From positions 4,464,001-4,528,000 of the forward strand of contig NZ_CP097320.1 of the NCBI RefSeq assembly GCF_023515995.1: DNA of 64,000 bases, read 5' to 3'. Numbering within the stretch: position 1 is the first letter of the stretch; each line of letters opens with the position of its first letter. Below, in pieces: positions 8,806 to 16,989 of the stretch. The notes under the pieces were generated by a model that saw nothing but the letters and a program-made list of their open reading frames with translations, had not been told where the DNA came from and did not search any database. This DNA comes from Candidatus Mycobacterium methanotrophicum (GTDB taxonomy: Bacteria; Actinomycetota; Actinomycetes; Mycobacteriales; Mycobacteriaceae). The translations under genes and the position numbers were made by a program.

Positions 8806-9966
8806 TTGAACGACGACGAACTGCGCGATGAGGTTCGAAAATGGCTGGCCGCCAACTGGAATCCCGCAATCGATCGCGCCAGCTGGGCCCAGCGCGTCGT
8901 TGACGCCGGGTGGGCGGTGCCCAGCTGGGAACCCGAGTGGTACGGCCGCGGCTTGTCGGAGGCCCGATCGCGGCTCGTTGCTGCCGAATTCGCGGCAGCA
9001 GGTGCGCCGGGCTGCGGTCACGACCGGGCGAACCTGTTCGCCTGCACCCTGCACGACGTCGGAACCGAGGAGCAGAAGCGACGGCTGATTCCGCCGTCGA
9101 TACGCGGCGAAAGCAAGTGGTGCCTGCTCTACAGCGAGCCCAGTGCGGGATCAGACCTGGCCGGCCTGCGCACCAAAGCGGAGCGCCGCGGTGACCAGTG
9201 GGTGATCAACGGGCAGAAGGTGTGGACGTCGTTCGCCAAAACCGCCGACTACGGCATGCTGGTGGCCCGGACCGACTGGGATGTCCCCAAGCACCAGGGC
9301 ATCAGCTTCTTCATGTTGCCGATGCGTCAGCCCGGCGTCGAGATCCGGCCGATCCACCAGATCACCGGCGAATCAGAGTTCAACGAGGTCTTCATCCAAG
9401 ATGCCCGCATCCCCGCCGAGAACTTGGTCGGAGAGCTGAACGCCGGATGGTCGGTGCTGCAGATCGCGTTGGGCTACGAGCGACGGTTCATGGGCGATCT
9501 GGCCCGCACCGCCAAGGATGGTCGGCGGCCCCGTCCGGCAAACGCGAGCCTGTTAATCGAATTGGCACGCGATGCCGGCAAGCTGGACGACCCCTACATA
9601 CGTCAGCAGATCGCCCGAGTCGATGCGCTGGCGACCGTCAACCGCTGGAACACTCAACGGTCGAAGGCTGCGGCCGATCACGGCGAGGCCGCCGCGCTGA
9701 CGGCGCTCGGGAAGATCGCCATGTCACGCATCCTGCACGAGACCGCTCGTGTTGAAACTGAAATCGTCGGCGCCGAAGCGATGTTGGCCGGACCCGAAAA
9801 CCCTGTCGGTGACGCGGTGACCTTCCGGACGATGAACGCCTACTTCACCTCGATCGGTGGTGGGACCGATCAAATTCAACGCAATATCATCGGTGAACGC
9901 GTGCTGGGACTGCCGAAAGAGCCTGAGCCGCACCGCAACACACCGTTCCGCGATTTGCCGCGTTGA
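8806..9966 (+). CDS. Acyl-CoA dehydrogenase, second gene of the pair
   Basis: About 386 residues from a TTG at 8806, which has GAGGAGG at 8791-8797 eight bases upstream and gives MNDDELRDEVRKWLAANW, a typical start for the family. The frame is open from 8755, but a start there lacks such a site. Conserved segments: CLLYSEPSAGSDLAGL (flavin/substrate loop), VINGQKVWTSFA, HQITGESEFNEVF and, at the C-terminus, TSIGGGTDQIQRNIIGERVLGLP. The last includes the QIQRN flavin-contact motif. It follows its partner by 54 bases. Together the two likely form a heteromeric FAD enzyme introducing the alpha-beta double bond in an acyl- or steroid-side-chain-CoA. Confidence 0.85.
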   Translation: MNDDELRDEVRKWLAANWNPAIDRASWAQRVVDAGWAVPSWEPEWYGRGLSEARSRLVAAEFAAAGAPGCGHDRANLFACTLHDVGTEEQKRRLIPPSIRGESKWCLLYSEPSAGSDLAGLRTKAERRGDQWVINGQKVWTSFAKTADYGMLVARTDWDVPKHQGISFFMLPMRQPGVEIRPIHQITGESEFNEVFIQDARIPAENLVGELNAGWSVLQIALGYERRFMGDLARTAKDGRRPRPANASLLIELARDAGKLDDPYIRQQIARVDALATVNRWNTQRSKAAADHGEAAALTALGKIAMSRILHETARVETEIVGAEAMLAGPENPVGDAVTFRTMNAYFTSIGGGTDQIQRNIIGERVLGLPKEPEPHRNTPFRDLPR

Positions 9967-10048
9967 TTCGGTGAATGTTTCCGCCGAGCGTGCGTATTTG
10001 TACACGCTTTGCGGCGTGTCGATGTGCAAACACGCACGCTCGGCCATT

Positions 10049-10640
10049 TCATTCCGCCGCATAAGTTATTTGGCCGTCGACGATTGTCGCGGCGACCATG
10101 CCGGCATCGAGCTCGGCCAGCGCCGCTTCGGGCGGCAGGCTCAGCACGCAGAGGTCTCCGGGCTCTCCCGGTTGGAGGGTACGCGCCCGGGTGGGATGGG
10201 CCGGGTATCCGAAGAACATGCTCAAAGCTGTTCGCGCCGAGATGCATTCATCGGTGCCCAGCACCGCGCCGCTCGGCGCGAGCCGCTCGAGATCCAGGTC
10301 GTCGTCGTGCAGGATGCGTTTGCCGGGGGCCAGGCAGTGCACCTGTTGGCGCAGCTCGCCGCGCCGACGCAGTTCGGTTGACCGCACGATGTCGCCCGCC
10401 CCCAGCTCCGGTGTGGCATCGGTGATTCCGGTGACCCCATAGCCGCTCAGCCGAGCACTCAGCTCGGCCAGCTCGGTTTGGCCACGGCTCAGCGCGTCCG
10501 ACCAGGAGTCGGTGCTGCGCAACCGGCCGTCGGGATGCCCCGCCAGACCAACGCGAACCAGACCCGCGGAGTTGAGCATCCACAGCACCCCGCTTCGGTG
10601 CTGCACGCCAGCCCGCTGTCGGCCCAGTCCGCCGCCGCGT
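10049..10640 (-). pseudogene. Amidohydrolase (YtcJ-like) C-terminal remnant
   Basis: The minus-strand frame reads HRSGVLWMLNSAGLVRVGL, then LARLSGYGVTGITDATPELG, and ends SGAVLGTDECISARTALSMF with an LQPGEPGDLCVLSLP tail. This pattern belongs to amidohydrolase family 3 proteins of about 530 residues. The N-terminal HxH metal motif and most of the barrel are missing, and the pieces that remain are joined too closely. Upstream of 10606 the similarity (AAADWADSGLA) continues in another frame, so at least one frameshift is present as well. It is inserted between the acyl-CoA dehydrogenase pair and the Rv0216-like gene. Confidence 0.65.
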
Positions 10641-10675
10641 TCATTTCACTATTGTGCGCGCCGGCTGTTAGCGGG

Positions 10676-11662
10676 TTAGAACTGCAGCGCGGTGAAACGC
10701 CAGTCCAGCACCTGCCGGGGCGCGTCGCCTGAGTCGCTCACGGCGTACACCAGCGACCGCAGTCCCAGCACTCCGCCGTTGTCGGTGGGCTCGGCGGAAT
10801 CGACGTGTAGCTCGCTGCAGAGGGTGTCGCCCTCATACACCGGTGCGGTGTGGTCGCAGGACTGCCAGCCCAGCACCGTGGCCAGATTGGGCAACAGCCG
10901 ACTTGCCTGCGCCAACGCCAGCCCGATGGTGTGCCCGCCGTAGACCAACCGTCGCCCGCTAATACGCGAATCGTGGTGAACTGAGGCAATATTCAGAGTC
11001 AGGCGGGCCAATTCGGATGCGCCGGTGACCACATCGGCACTCCCTCGCAGCGCCGTGCCGGCCAGGTCGGCATCGAAGTGCGGTCCGGGAATCCGCTCGC
11101 GGAACACCTCGCCGTCCCACTCGTCGACGGCCGACGGCGGCGGGGCCAGATCGGCGCCGACTTTCGACAGGTCGTCGGCGTGATCCGCGGCGTTGGGGCC
11201 GGCATCCGGGCTCAGCGGCAACATCGCGCAGCGGTAGAAGTCCAGGATCAACCGATCAACCTGGTCGATGGTGGTCATCCGCAATGCCACCAACCCGGTG
11301 GGCGCCCGGTCCGGCTTGGCCGAGTTCTTCTTCAAGCCCACCACTTCGGTGCGGGTGAACAGGGTGTCGCCGATAGCCGGGAACCGGTAGAACACCAACC
11401 CGCGATAGAACAGGTTGGCCTTCACATGCGCAGTCACCGGGGTCGATTGGCCGATCGCGACGTCGCACACCAGGCCGGGATGAGCGATTTGCCCGGCGGA
11501 CCCGGTGACCGCCGCCGACAGCTCGGCGTCCAGCGGTAATCGCAACCGATCGCCGAGAATGCTCTGGTGCACGGCGGCCATCCCGTGGGTCAGCGTCATC
11601 GAGGGCGCGCCGGCGAACACCTGGCCGGACTGCAGTTCGTCGAAGTACGGGCCGCCGGTCAT
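10676..11662 (-). CDS. Double-hotdog MaoC-like dehydratase (Rv0216 homologue)
   Basis: 328 residues, close to Rv0216 (about 337). Opening residues PYFDELQSGQVFAGAP and LTHGMAAVHQSILGD match the first hotdog. The second half has GETLxS-like topology with DSRISGRRLVYGGHTIGLALAQ (hydratase-like H/G motif) and YEGDTLCSELHVDS. M. tuberculosis Rv0216 has a known double-hotdog crystal structure, but its activity on crotonyl-type substrates was not established, so an R-specific enoyl-CoA hydratase role is inference. It is divergent from fadE3 with only 29 bases between the start codons, as in M. tuberculosis (Rv0216/Rv0215c). This implies overlapping promoters or a leaderless transcript. Confidence 0.85.
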   Translation of the reverse strand: MTGGPYFDELQSGQVFAGAPSMTLTHGMAAVHQSILGDRLRLPLDAELSAAVTGSAGQIAHPGLVCDVAIGQSTPVTAHVKANLFYRGLVFYRFPAIGDTLFTRTEVVGLKKNSAKPDRAPTGLVALRMTTIDQVDRLILDFYRCAMLPLSPDAGPNAADHADDLSKVGADLAPPPSAVDEWDGEVFRERIPGPHFDADLAGTALRGSADVVTGASELARLTLNIASVHHDSRISGRRLVYGGHTIGLALAQASRLLPNLATVLGWQSCDHTAPVYEGDTLCSELHVDSAEPTDNGGVLGLRSLVYAVSDSGDAPRQVLDWRFTALQF

Positions 11663-11691
11663 CGGGTTCCTCGCCGTGTCAGCATTGCGGA

Positions 11692-12843
11692 ATGGGGCTG
11701 AACGACGACGAGGCGATGCTGGTCGAGACGGTGCGTCAGTTTGTCGACAAAGAGGTCAAGCCGACGGTCCGCGAGATAGAGCATGCCAACGAGTATCCCG
11801 AAGCGTGGATCGAGCAGATGAAGCGCATCGGCATCTACGGGCTGGCCATCGGTGAGGAGTACGGCGGCGCACCGGTGTCGATGCCGTGCTACGTGCTGGT
11901 GACCCAGGAGTTGGCGCGTGGCTGGATGAGCCTGGCCGGCGCGATGGGCGGGCACACCGTCGTCGCGAAGCTACTGGCCTTGTTCGGGACCGAGCAGCAG
12001 AAGCAGCAGTACCTGCCGGCGATGGCCAGCGGCGAGCTGCGGGCCGCGACGGCGCTCACCGAGCCGGGCGGCGGCAGCGATCTGCAAAACATGTCGACCG
12101 CCGCGCTACCCGACGGGCCAGACCACTTGGTGGTCAACGGGTCGAAGACCTGGATCAGCAATGCCCGGCGCTCAGGGTTGATCGCGCTGTTGTGCAAGAC
12201 CGATCCGGCCGCCACGCCGCGGCACAAGGGCATCTCGGTGCTGCTGGTGCAGCACGGGCCGGGGTTGACGGTGTCGCGGGATCTGCCCAGGTTGGGCTAC
12301 AAGGGCGTGGAGAGCTGTGAGCTGTCGTTCGACGGCTACCGGGTGGCGGCGTCGGCGATTCTCGGCGGCGAAGCGGGCAAGGGCTTTTCGCAGATGATGA
12401 AAGGCCTTGAGACCGGGCGCATTCAGGTCGCAGCACGCGCGCTCGGGGTCGCGACCGCGGCGCTGGAGGCCGCGCTGGCCTACGCCCAGCAGCGGGAGAG
12501 TTTCGGCCAGCCGATCTGGAAGCACCAGTCGGTCGGCAACTACCTGGCCGACATGGCGACCAAACTCACCGCCGCCCGCCAGCTCACCCGGTATGCCGCC
12601 GAGCGCTACGAGCGCGGCGAACGCGCCGACATGGAAGCAGGCATGGCCAAGCTGTTCGCCTCGGAGGTCGCGATGGAGATCGCCCTGAACGCGGTGCGCA
12701 TCCACGGCGGCTACGGCTACTCGACCGAATACGACGTCGAGCGCTACTTCCGCGACGCCCCGCTGATGATTGTTGGCGAGGGCACCAACGAGATCCAGCG
12801 CAACGTCATCGCCGCACAACTGGTTTCCCGGGGCGGAATTTAA
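11692..12843 (+). CDS. fadE3: Acyl-CoA dehydrogenase FadE3
   Basis: 383 residues with classic medium-chain acyl-CoA dehydrogenase motifs: GEEYGG near residue 49, ATALTEPGGGSDLQNM (flavin loop), NGSKTWISNA and QRESFGQPIWKHQSVGNYLADM. The C-terminal RIHGGYGYSTEYDVERYFRDA and GEGTNEIQRNVIA carry the catalytic-region signature and the flavin contacts. Position next to the divergent Rv0216 homologue identifies it as the Rv0215c counterpart. It catalyses the FAD-dependent first step of beta-oxidation; chain-length preference cannot be read from the sequence. Transcription should stop at the hairpin at 12932-12960. Confidence 0.9.
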   Translation: MGLNDDEAMLVETVRQFVDKEVKPTVREIEHANEYPEAWIEQMKRIGIYGLAIGEEYGGAPVSMPCYVLVTQELARGWMSLAGAMGGHTVVAKLLALFGTEQQKQQYLPAMASGELRAATALTEPGGGSDLQNMSTAALPDGPDHLVVNGSKTWISNARRSGLIALLCKTDPAATPRHKGISVLLVQHGPGLTVSRDLPRLGYKGVESCELSFDGYRVAASAILGGEAGKGFSQMMKGLETGRIQVAARALGVATAALEAALAYAQQRESFGQPIWKHQSVGNYLADMATKLTAARQLTRYAAERYERGERADMEAGMAKLFASEVAMEIALNAVRIHGGYGYSTEYDVERYFRDAPLMIVGEGTNEIQRNVIAAQLVSRGGI

Positions 12844-12931
12844 CTTTAGAGCATGCAGCCAATCCGCCGGCCGCGTTCACGTCGGACCGTACCGGCACAG
12901 CAAACGGCACGCTAACCCGAGAACCGGTGGC

Positions 12932-12960
12932 GCCCGAGGTAATTCAGCATTACCTCGGGC
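12932..12960. terminator. Bidirectional hairpin between convergent fadE3 and ycnI-like genes
   Basis: A perfect 12-bp stem (GCCCGAGGTAAT at 12932-12943, its complement at 12949-12960) closes a 5-base loop. It lies between two convergent genes, 89 bases past fadE3 and 12 bases past the ycnI-like stop. There is no strong T-tract, as is usual in mycobacteria. Confidence 0.75.
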
Positions 12961-12971
12961 TTACCAGCTGT

Positions 12972-13682
12972 TTATTCTTGCGGAGCAACAACGGTGTTCT
13001 TGTTTTTGCGGCGCAACAGCACGAGGCTTGCGCACCCGATCAACAGCGCCGCAGACGCGACAGCGAGCGCGACGATGGCGGGCCACAGTGGCGTGTTGTT
13101 CTGGACTGTTTCCGTGGTGGTGAAGATATCCAGGTCGGTGGCTCCCGAGCCCAGCTTTAGCACCGGAGCCGGGTGCCCAGGCTGAGGCGGACCGGCGAAC
13201 GGGTCGTCATTCCAGTTCACCTTGCGTCCGTCACTGTACGTTTGTTCGGCAGGCAGCGGCAGCGCATTCCGGTTCGGCAGGGGGCCGGCGTACAGGAGGA
13301 ACTGGCCGAACTGTTTGGGCGGGATCGCCGCCTGCGGGTTGTCGGCAATCCAATGCACTTCCGACACAAAATTGTTGTGCACCGTGCCGTTGTTGTCCGT
13401 TTGCGGCGACGGAAGGGGCTTCTCGGTGAGGATCGCTGTCCAGCCGGGCATGGACGCGGTGTCCACCACATATATGGGCGTGTCCTGGGGAAGGAACACC
13501 CGCAATTCGACGACAGCGTTGGAATCCGACTCGTTGGGGACGCTAAATGTCAGGACTCCGTAACCACCCTGCCGAGCGTTGGTGCCGGAGACCTTGACAT
13601 GCGCCAGCGCGGGCGATGCGAAAACAAGCGCGGCCAAAGCGGCCACCACAGCGAGCAAGGCGGCGCGTGCCGGACTTCTCAT
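12972..13682 (-). CDS. YcnI-family (DUF1775) secreted copper-binding protein
   Basis: 236 residues from the ATG at 13682, preceded by AAAGGA. A cleavable signal peptide ends ...FASPALA, so the mature protein begins HVKVSG. The single N-terminal His is the copper ligand of the B. subtilis YcnI mono-histidine brace. The domain continues with YGVLTFSVPNES, LRVFLPQD and FVSEVHWIADN (Trp/Glu region). A C-terminal membrane helix (about residues 200-225) and basic tail anchor it outside the membrane. It probably binds or delivers Cu(II) at the cell surface. The neighbouring CopC/D partner often found with YcnI is absent. The gene stands alone between fadE3 and an IS110 remnant. Confidence 0.85.
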   Translation of the reverse strand: MRSPARAALLAVVAALAALVFASPALAHVKVSGTNARQGGYGVLTFSVPNESDSNAVVELRVFLPQDTPIYVVDTASMPGWTAILTEKPLPSPQTDNNGTVHNNFVSEVHWIADNPQAAIPPKQFGQFLLYAGPLPNRNALPLPAEQTYSDGRKVNWNDDPFAGPPQPGHPAPVLKLGSGATDLDIFTTTETVQNNTPLWPAIVALAVASAALLIGCASLVLLRRKNKNTVVAPQE

Positions 13683-13921
13683 ATACTCACGTCCTTTGTC
13701 GACTGGGCTTGGTCGGTAGTTCACCCGACGGTTGGGGTTGACGTCCGAAGTCCGGTGCAAATCAGGTAACGATTCCGGCTTCGGTGGGTGATGCTACCGC
13801 AGTGGACGCTGACAGTTCGATAACCCGCGTTCCTACGAAAATTGAGGTGACCGCAGCTGGTGAACACAGGCGTCGGTAACCGGCCACGTGGTCAGTGACG
13901 GCTGGTCGGTTTTATGTTTGT

Positions 13922-14715
13922 CTATGCCGCGTCGGGTTCCTCGAGGATGACGCGGTAGCCGAGTGCTTCGCGTTGTCGGACGGCGTTGGCTTTGATGTGT
14001 TCGGGCCGGCGTCGGGTGTAGTAGTCGGGTCCGGGGTCACGGTAGAACTTGCCGCCGGCCAGCATGTGCCACGCCGCGGTGACCATGGCGTGCTCGACGG
14101 CGACGATCGTTTTCATCGGTGCACGCCGTGCGGTGATACGGCGGAATTTCGCGCCGAAGAACGCGGTGTTGGCCGGTCGGGCCGCAGCCGATGCGGCGAT
14201 ATTGCCTCCTCGATACGGGCCTCCGCCCTCGCCAATGCCAGGGTGTGCTGATCGATCAGGTCCAGGTGCATCCGGATCAGGAACCCGTGATGCTCGGTGA
14301 ACCGGCCGCCCAGCGCCTCGGTCAGCTCGGGGATCTTGCGGCGTAGTTTCCGTTTGGCGAGGTCGGCCATCGCCTCGGGGTCGCGGCAACCGCCGATCAA
14401 CGCCTCTAGCATCGCCCGCCCCGATACTGCGGTGATGTCGCTGGGCGCCGACGACAGTTTGATCCCGGCGCTTTCCAGGACTTTCTCGATCTTCTGCACT
14501 AACCGGCCCCGTTCACGGGCCAGGGCGGTGCGGGCACGGGTCAGATCCCGCAACTCACGGATCGGCGGCGGCGGGACGAACGACCCGCGAACCAGCCCGT
14601 GTGCGGCGGGGTCTGCCAGCCACGCCGCGTCGCTGACGTCGGTCTTGCGTCCCGGCCGGTTACGGGCCTCATGGGGATTGACCAGCATCACCGGCAACGC
14701 GTCCTCGAGCGCGCA
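13922..14715 (-). mobile_element. IS110-family element remnant, transposase broken
   Basis: The minus strand encodes pieces of one IS110-type transposase. An N-terminal part (from 14697: LVNPHEARNRPGRKTDVSDAAWL, then RGSFVPPPPIRELRDLTR) lacks the first catalytic Asp region. A C-terminal part in another frame (FGAKFRRITARRAPMKTIVAVEHAM, AWHML, DPGPDYYTRRRPE) ends at 13922. The Tnp_20 core between them, about 100 residues including the serine motif, has been deleted at around 14160-14200. Nothing here can transpose. IS110 elements lack obvious terminal inverted repeats, so exact ends cannot be placed. It lies beside a decayed acyl-CoA synthetase and likely drove the rearrangement of this locus. 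Confidence 0.8.
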
Positions 14716-14977
14716 TCGTCATCAGATCCGCGTCAGGTTGCCCCTGCCGGCATGGCGGACCGCGATCTCGCCGGCTCGCTTTTCACGGCACGCGCGCCCG
14801 AGCCGGGTGGTCAGCGCGTCGAGGAGCAGCGCGGGGCTGCAGCGGATCGGCGATCTCGAGGATCTGCGCGGGGCCGCGTTCGAGTGACCCGACGGCCGCC
14901 ACCAGGGCGGCGAATGGTGCAACCGTCCTGTCCAGGACGTCGGGAACCGGCTCCGACACGTCGACGATGCGTAGCGT
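14716..14977. other. Unassigned stretch between the IS110 and fadD4-like remnants
   Basis: A minus-strand frame starting GTG near 14977 (MTLRIVDVSEPVPDVLDRTV, then APFAALVAAVGSLERGPAQI) has a natural-looking amino-acid composition. It could be the N-terminus of a lost gene, but I cannot identify it. It runs without a stop to 14783 and into no recognised domain. Confidence 0.35.
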
Positions 14978-15412
14978 CACACCGAATACTTCTTGACCAG
15001 TTCGTTTTTGTACAACTTGCCGGTATCGGTTCTCGGCAGCTGTGCTTCGAACGAGATCGACCGTGGACATTTGTAGTGCGCCAACCGGTCTCGCAGCCAG
15101 GCGAGCAGGTCGTCGGCGAACTGGTCGGTGGCGTCCGCCGGGTCGACGGTCTGCACCGCCGCCGAAGATGCTCATCTGACGGCGACGGTCGGTCAGGTAC
15201 AGGTAGCCGTCCTCGTCGAGGTAACCGACGTCGCCGACGGTGGTCCAGCCGTGCTGATCCCGCGACGCCGCGGTCTTTTCCGCGTCGTTGAGGTATTCGA
15301 AGTCGTAGCCGCCGGCGAAATAGATTTCACCGGCCCGCGCCCCCGTGACCGGAAGTGTGCTCGCGAATCTGCATGCGCGGACTGTACCGCCGTCAAACTT
15401 GACAGGTGTCAA
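14978..15412 (-). pseudogene. fadD4: Acyl-CoA synthetase C-terminal remnant (fadD4-like)
   Basis: The minus strand carries GEIYFAGGYDFEYLNDAEKT and GWTTVGDVGYLDEDGYLYLT followed by DRRRQMSIFGG. This is the hinge and A8 region of an AMP-forming acyl-CoA synthetase. A second frame then gives FADDLLAWLRDRLAHYKCPR and LPRTDTGKLYKNELVKKY, the A10 lysine region and C-terminus. The segment between (NIYPQEVE and the following 30-40 residues) is missing, and the two parts are out of frame. The N-terminal four fifths are absent. In M. tuberculosis fadD4 (Rv0214) is next to fadE3 on the strand expected here, so this is most likely its relic. Confidence 0.75.
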
Positions 15413-15437
15413 CGGCCTGATCAGTCGGTGCCGAACG

Positions 15438-16721
15438 TCATGGCACGGGCACCGGTTCGGCCTGTCGCTGCGGGTGTCCGCCGTGGCGCTCGGCGCGACC
15501 GGCGAACGGCGCCAACAACGTCGGCGCCAGCGCGCGGCGATTGACTATCAGCGCAATGACAGCCACCGCCGCGTAGGCGGCGCTGAGCACAACCCGGCCC
15601 TCGGTCGAGGCGATCGGGAATTGCACGACGAATAGGCCGAGCAATGCCCAGGCGGCCCAGCGGCGGAATCGAAGCCCGAGTATCAGCGCGACGCCCATCA
15701 ACGTCTGCGCCGCGGTGAGGACCATCTCTTCGATTTGGCGGCCGTCCAGTGGAATCGAGGAGCCGCCTCCGCCGAGCACGAACGCCACCGGCAACGACCC
15801 GACCAGCAAGCTCCATTGGTTGACCTTCGACGAGATCAGCGTCGCGATCGCGAACGCGCCCTTGCCTCGGGCCGCGAAGATGGTGGCGATGATGAATTCC
15901 GGCGCCTCCGAGGACAGCGGCGCCAGCCACTGCACCAGCAGGAAGCGATCGACGCCCAGCTGCGTGCCGGCGTCGATCAGGCTCTCAGCGAAGGGCTTTG
16001 CGCACGTCACAATCACCGATGCGGCCAGGACGAACAGCGTGCACACCGCGATGCGACGGGCTCGGTCCGGGAGTGCTCCCAGCGCGGCGGCGGTGCCGAC
16101 CAGCCCGGGTTCCTCGACCTCGCCGCGGCTCAGTTTGTACAGGTAAAAACCGAACCAGCCCAACAAAACTACGCCGAGGGCAATGTGGATGCGGCCGGTC
16201 GCGGGGACGACGAAGGCGACCACGCCGGCAATCATCAGGAAGCCGATCTCCAGCCGGTTGCTGACGTCAAGATCCAGTGCGCCGGCTTTGCGGCCGGTAG
16301 ACCGGCGCGCCACCAGCATGCTGATCAAAACGACCACCGGCCACCCAAGACCCATCAGCAGCCGATTCGAGCCCGTCATGTTCGCGGCGGCGTACTGTGC
16401 GTAGGAGGGCACATGGCCCGCGGTGTAGGCGTAGTACAGGTCGACCGCGTACTCCGGCAGAACCGCGATGACCCCCAGCACCGCGACCGCCAGACCACCC
16501 GAGACATCGATCTGGGCAGCTTCTGCGGCCCACGCCAGCACGAAACTGGCCGCTACGACGGCGGCTCCGTAGGTGATCAGGCCCAGGATCGGAGTCGGGT
16601 GGATGCCGACGAACCGCAGCACCAGCGCCGGGCAGATGACGACGGCGACGATCGCGAGCGGGCGAAACAACGGCCGCGACGACACCGCATCCAGGACGGC
16701 GTCCGGCGCCGTGTCGGTCAT
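15438..16721 (-). CDS. Na+/Ca2+-exchanger superfamily cation antiporter
   Basis: 427 residues from ATG 16721 (AAGGGG just upstream), with about ten or eleven membrane helices. Both alpha-repeats of the family are visible. The first is GVIAVLPEYAVDLYYAYTAG with AANMTGSNRLLMGLGWP (residues about 75-125). The second is LAPLSSEAPEFIIATIFAAR with LISSKVNQWSLLVGSLP (about 265-310). The acidic residues in LPEYAVD and SSEAPE are the cation ligands in related exchangers. It should swap Ca2+ or a similar divalent cation for Na+ or H+ across the plasma membrane. It occupies the place of M. tuberculosis Rv0212c-Rv0213c (nadR and a radical-SAM-like gene), which are absent here. Confidence 0.85.
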   Translation of the reverse strand: MTDTAPDAVLDAVSSRPLFRPLAIVAVVICPALVLRFVGIHPTPILGLITYGAAVVAASFVLAWAAEAAQIDVSGGLAVAVLGVIAVLPEYAVDLYYAYTAGHVPSYAQYAAANMTGSNRLLMGLGWPVVVLISMLVARRSTGRKAGALDLDVSNRLEIGFLMIAGVVAFVVPATGRIHIALGVVLLGWFGFYLYKLSRGEVEEPGLVGTAAALGALPDRARRIAVCTLFVLAASVIVTCAKPFAESLIDAGTQLGVDRFLLVQWLAPLSSEAPEFIIATIFAARGKGAFAIATLISSKVNQWSLLVGSLPVAFVLGGGGSSIPLDGRQIEEMVLTAAQTLMGVALILGLRFRRWAAWALLGLFVVQFPIASTEGRVVLSAAYAAVAVIALIVNRRALAPTLLAPFAGRAERHGGHPQRQAEPVPVP

Positions 16722-16927
16722 CCTGACCCCTTCAGTCGCCCGATTGTCAAGACCGGAGGCTGATTTCATCCCCGGTCGGAAAACTACCCGGTTGAGCGAG
16801 ATCCAGCAACATAGTCTGTCTGCGAAAAGAGGGCCGTCAATAGATCGAATCCGCTGGTCAGGCCCGGGTGAACCCAGGTTTCGGCCACCCGTGTTTGATA
16901 ATTCGGCTAACCCGACGACGCCGAGTC

Positions 16928-16975
16928 AGACGCATAGGCCCCCGCGCGCACGGCGCGTCGGGGGCTTATGCGTCT
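16928..16975. terminator. Hairpin downstream of pckA
   Basis: A 17-bp arm (16928-16944) pairs with 16959-16975 with one mismatch around a 14-base loop that can itself form a short GC stem (CGCGC/GCGCG). A TTTT run follows on the plus strand. The hairpin sits 14 bases beyond the pckA stop on the minus strand and upstream of the exchanger gene, so it should separate the two. Confidence 0.75.
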
Positions 16976-16989
16976 TTTCGCGTTTCGCG

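Noticed and set aside
13683..13921. Possible riboswitch or copper operator upstream of the ycnI-like gene
   Set aside because: No RicR-like palindrome, B12-box or other recognisable element could be identified.
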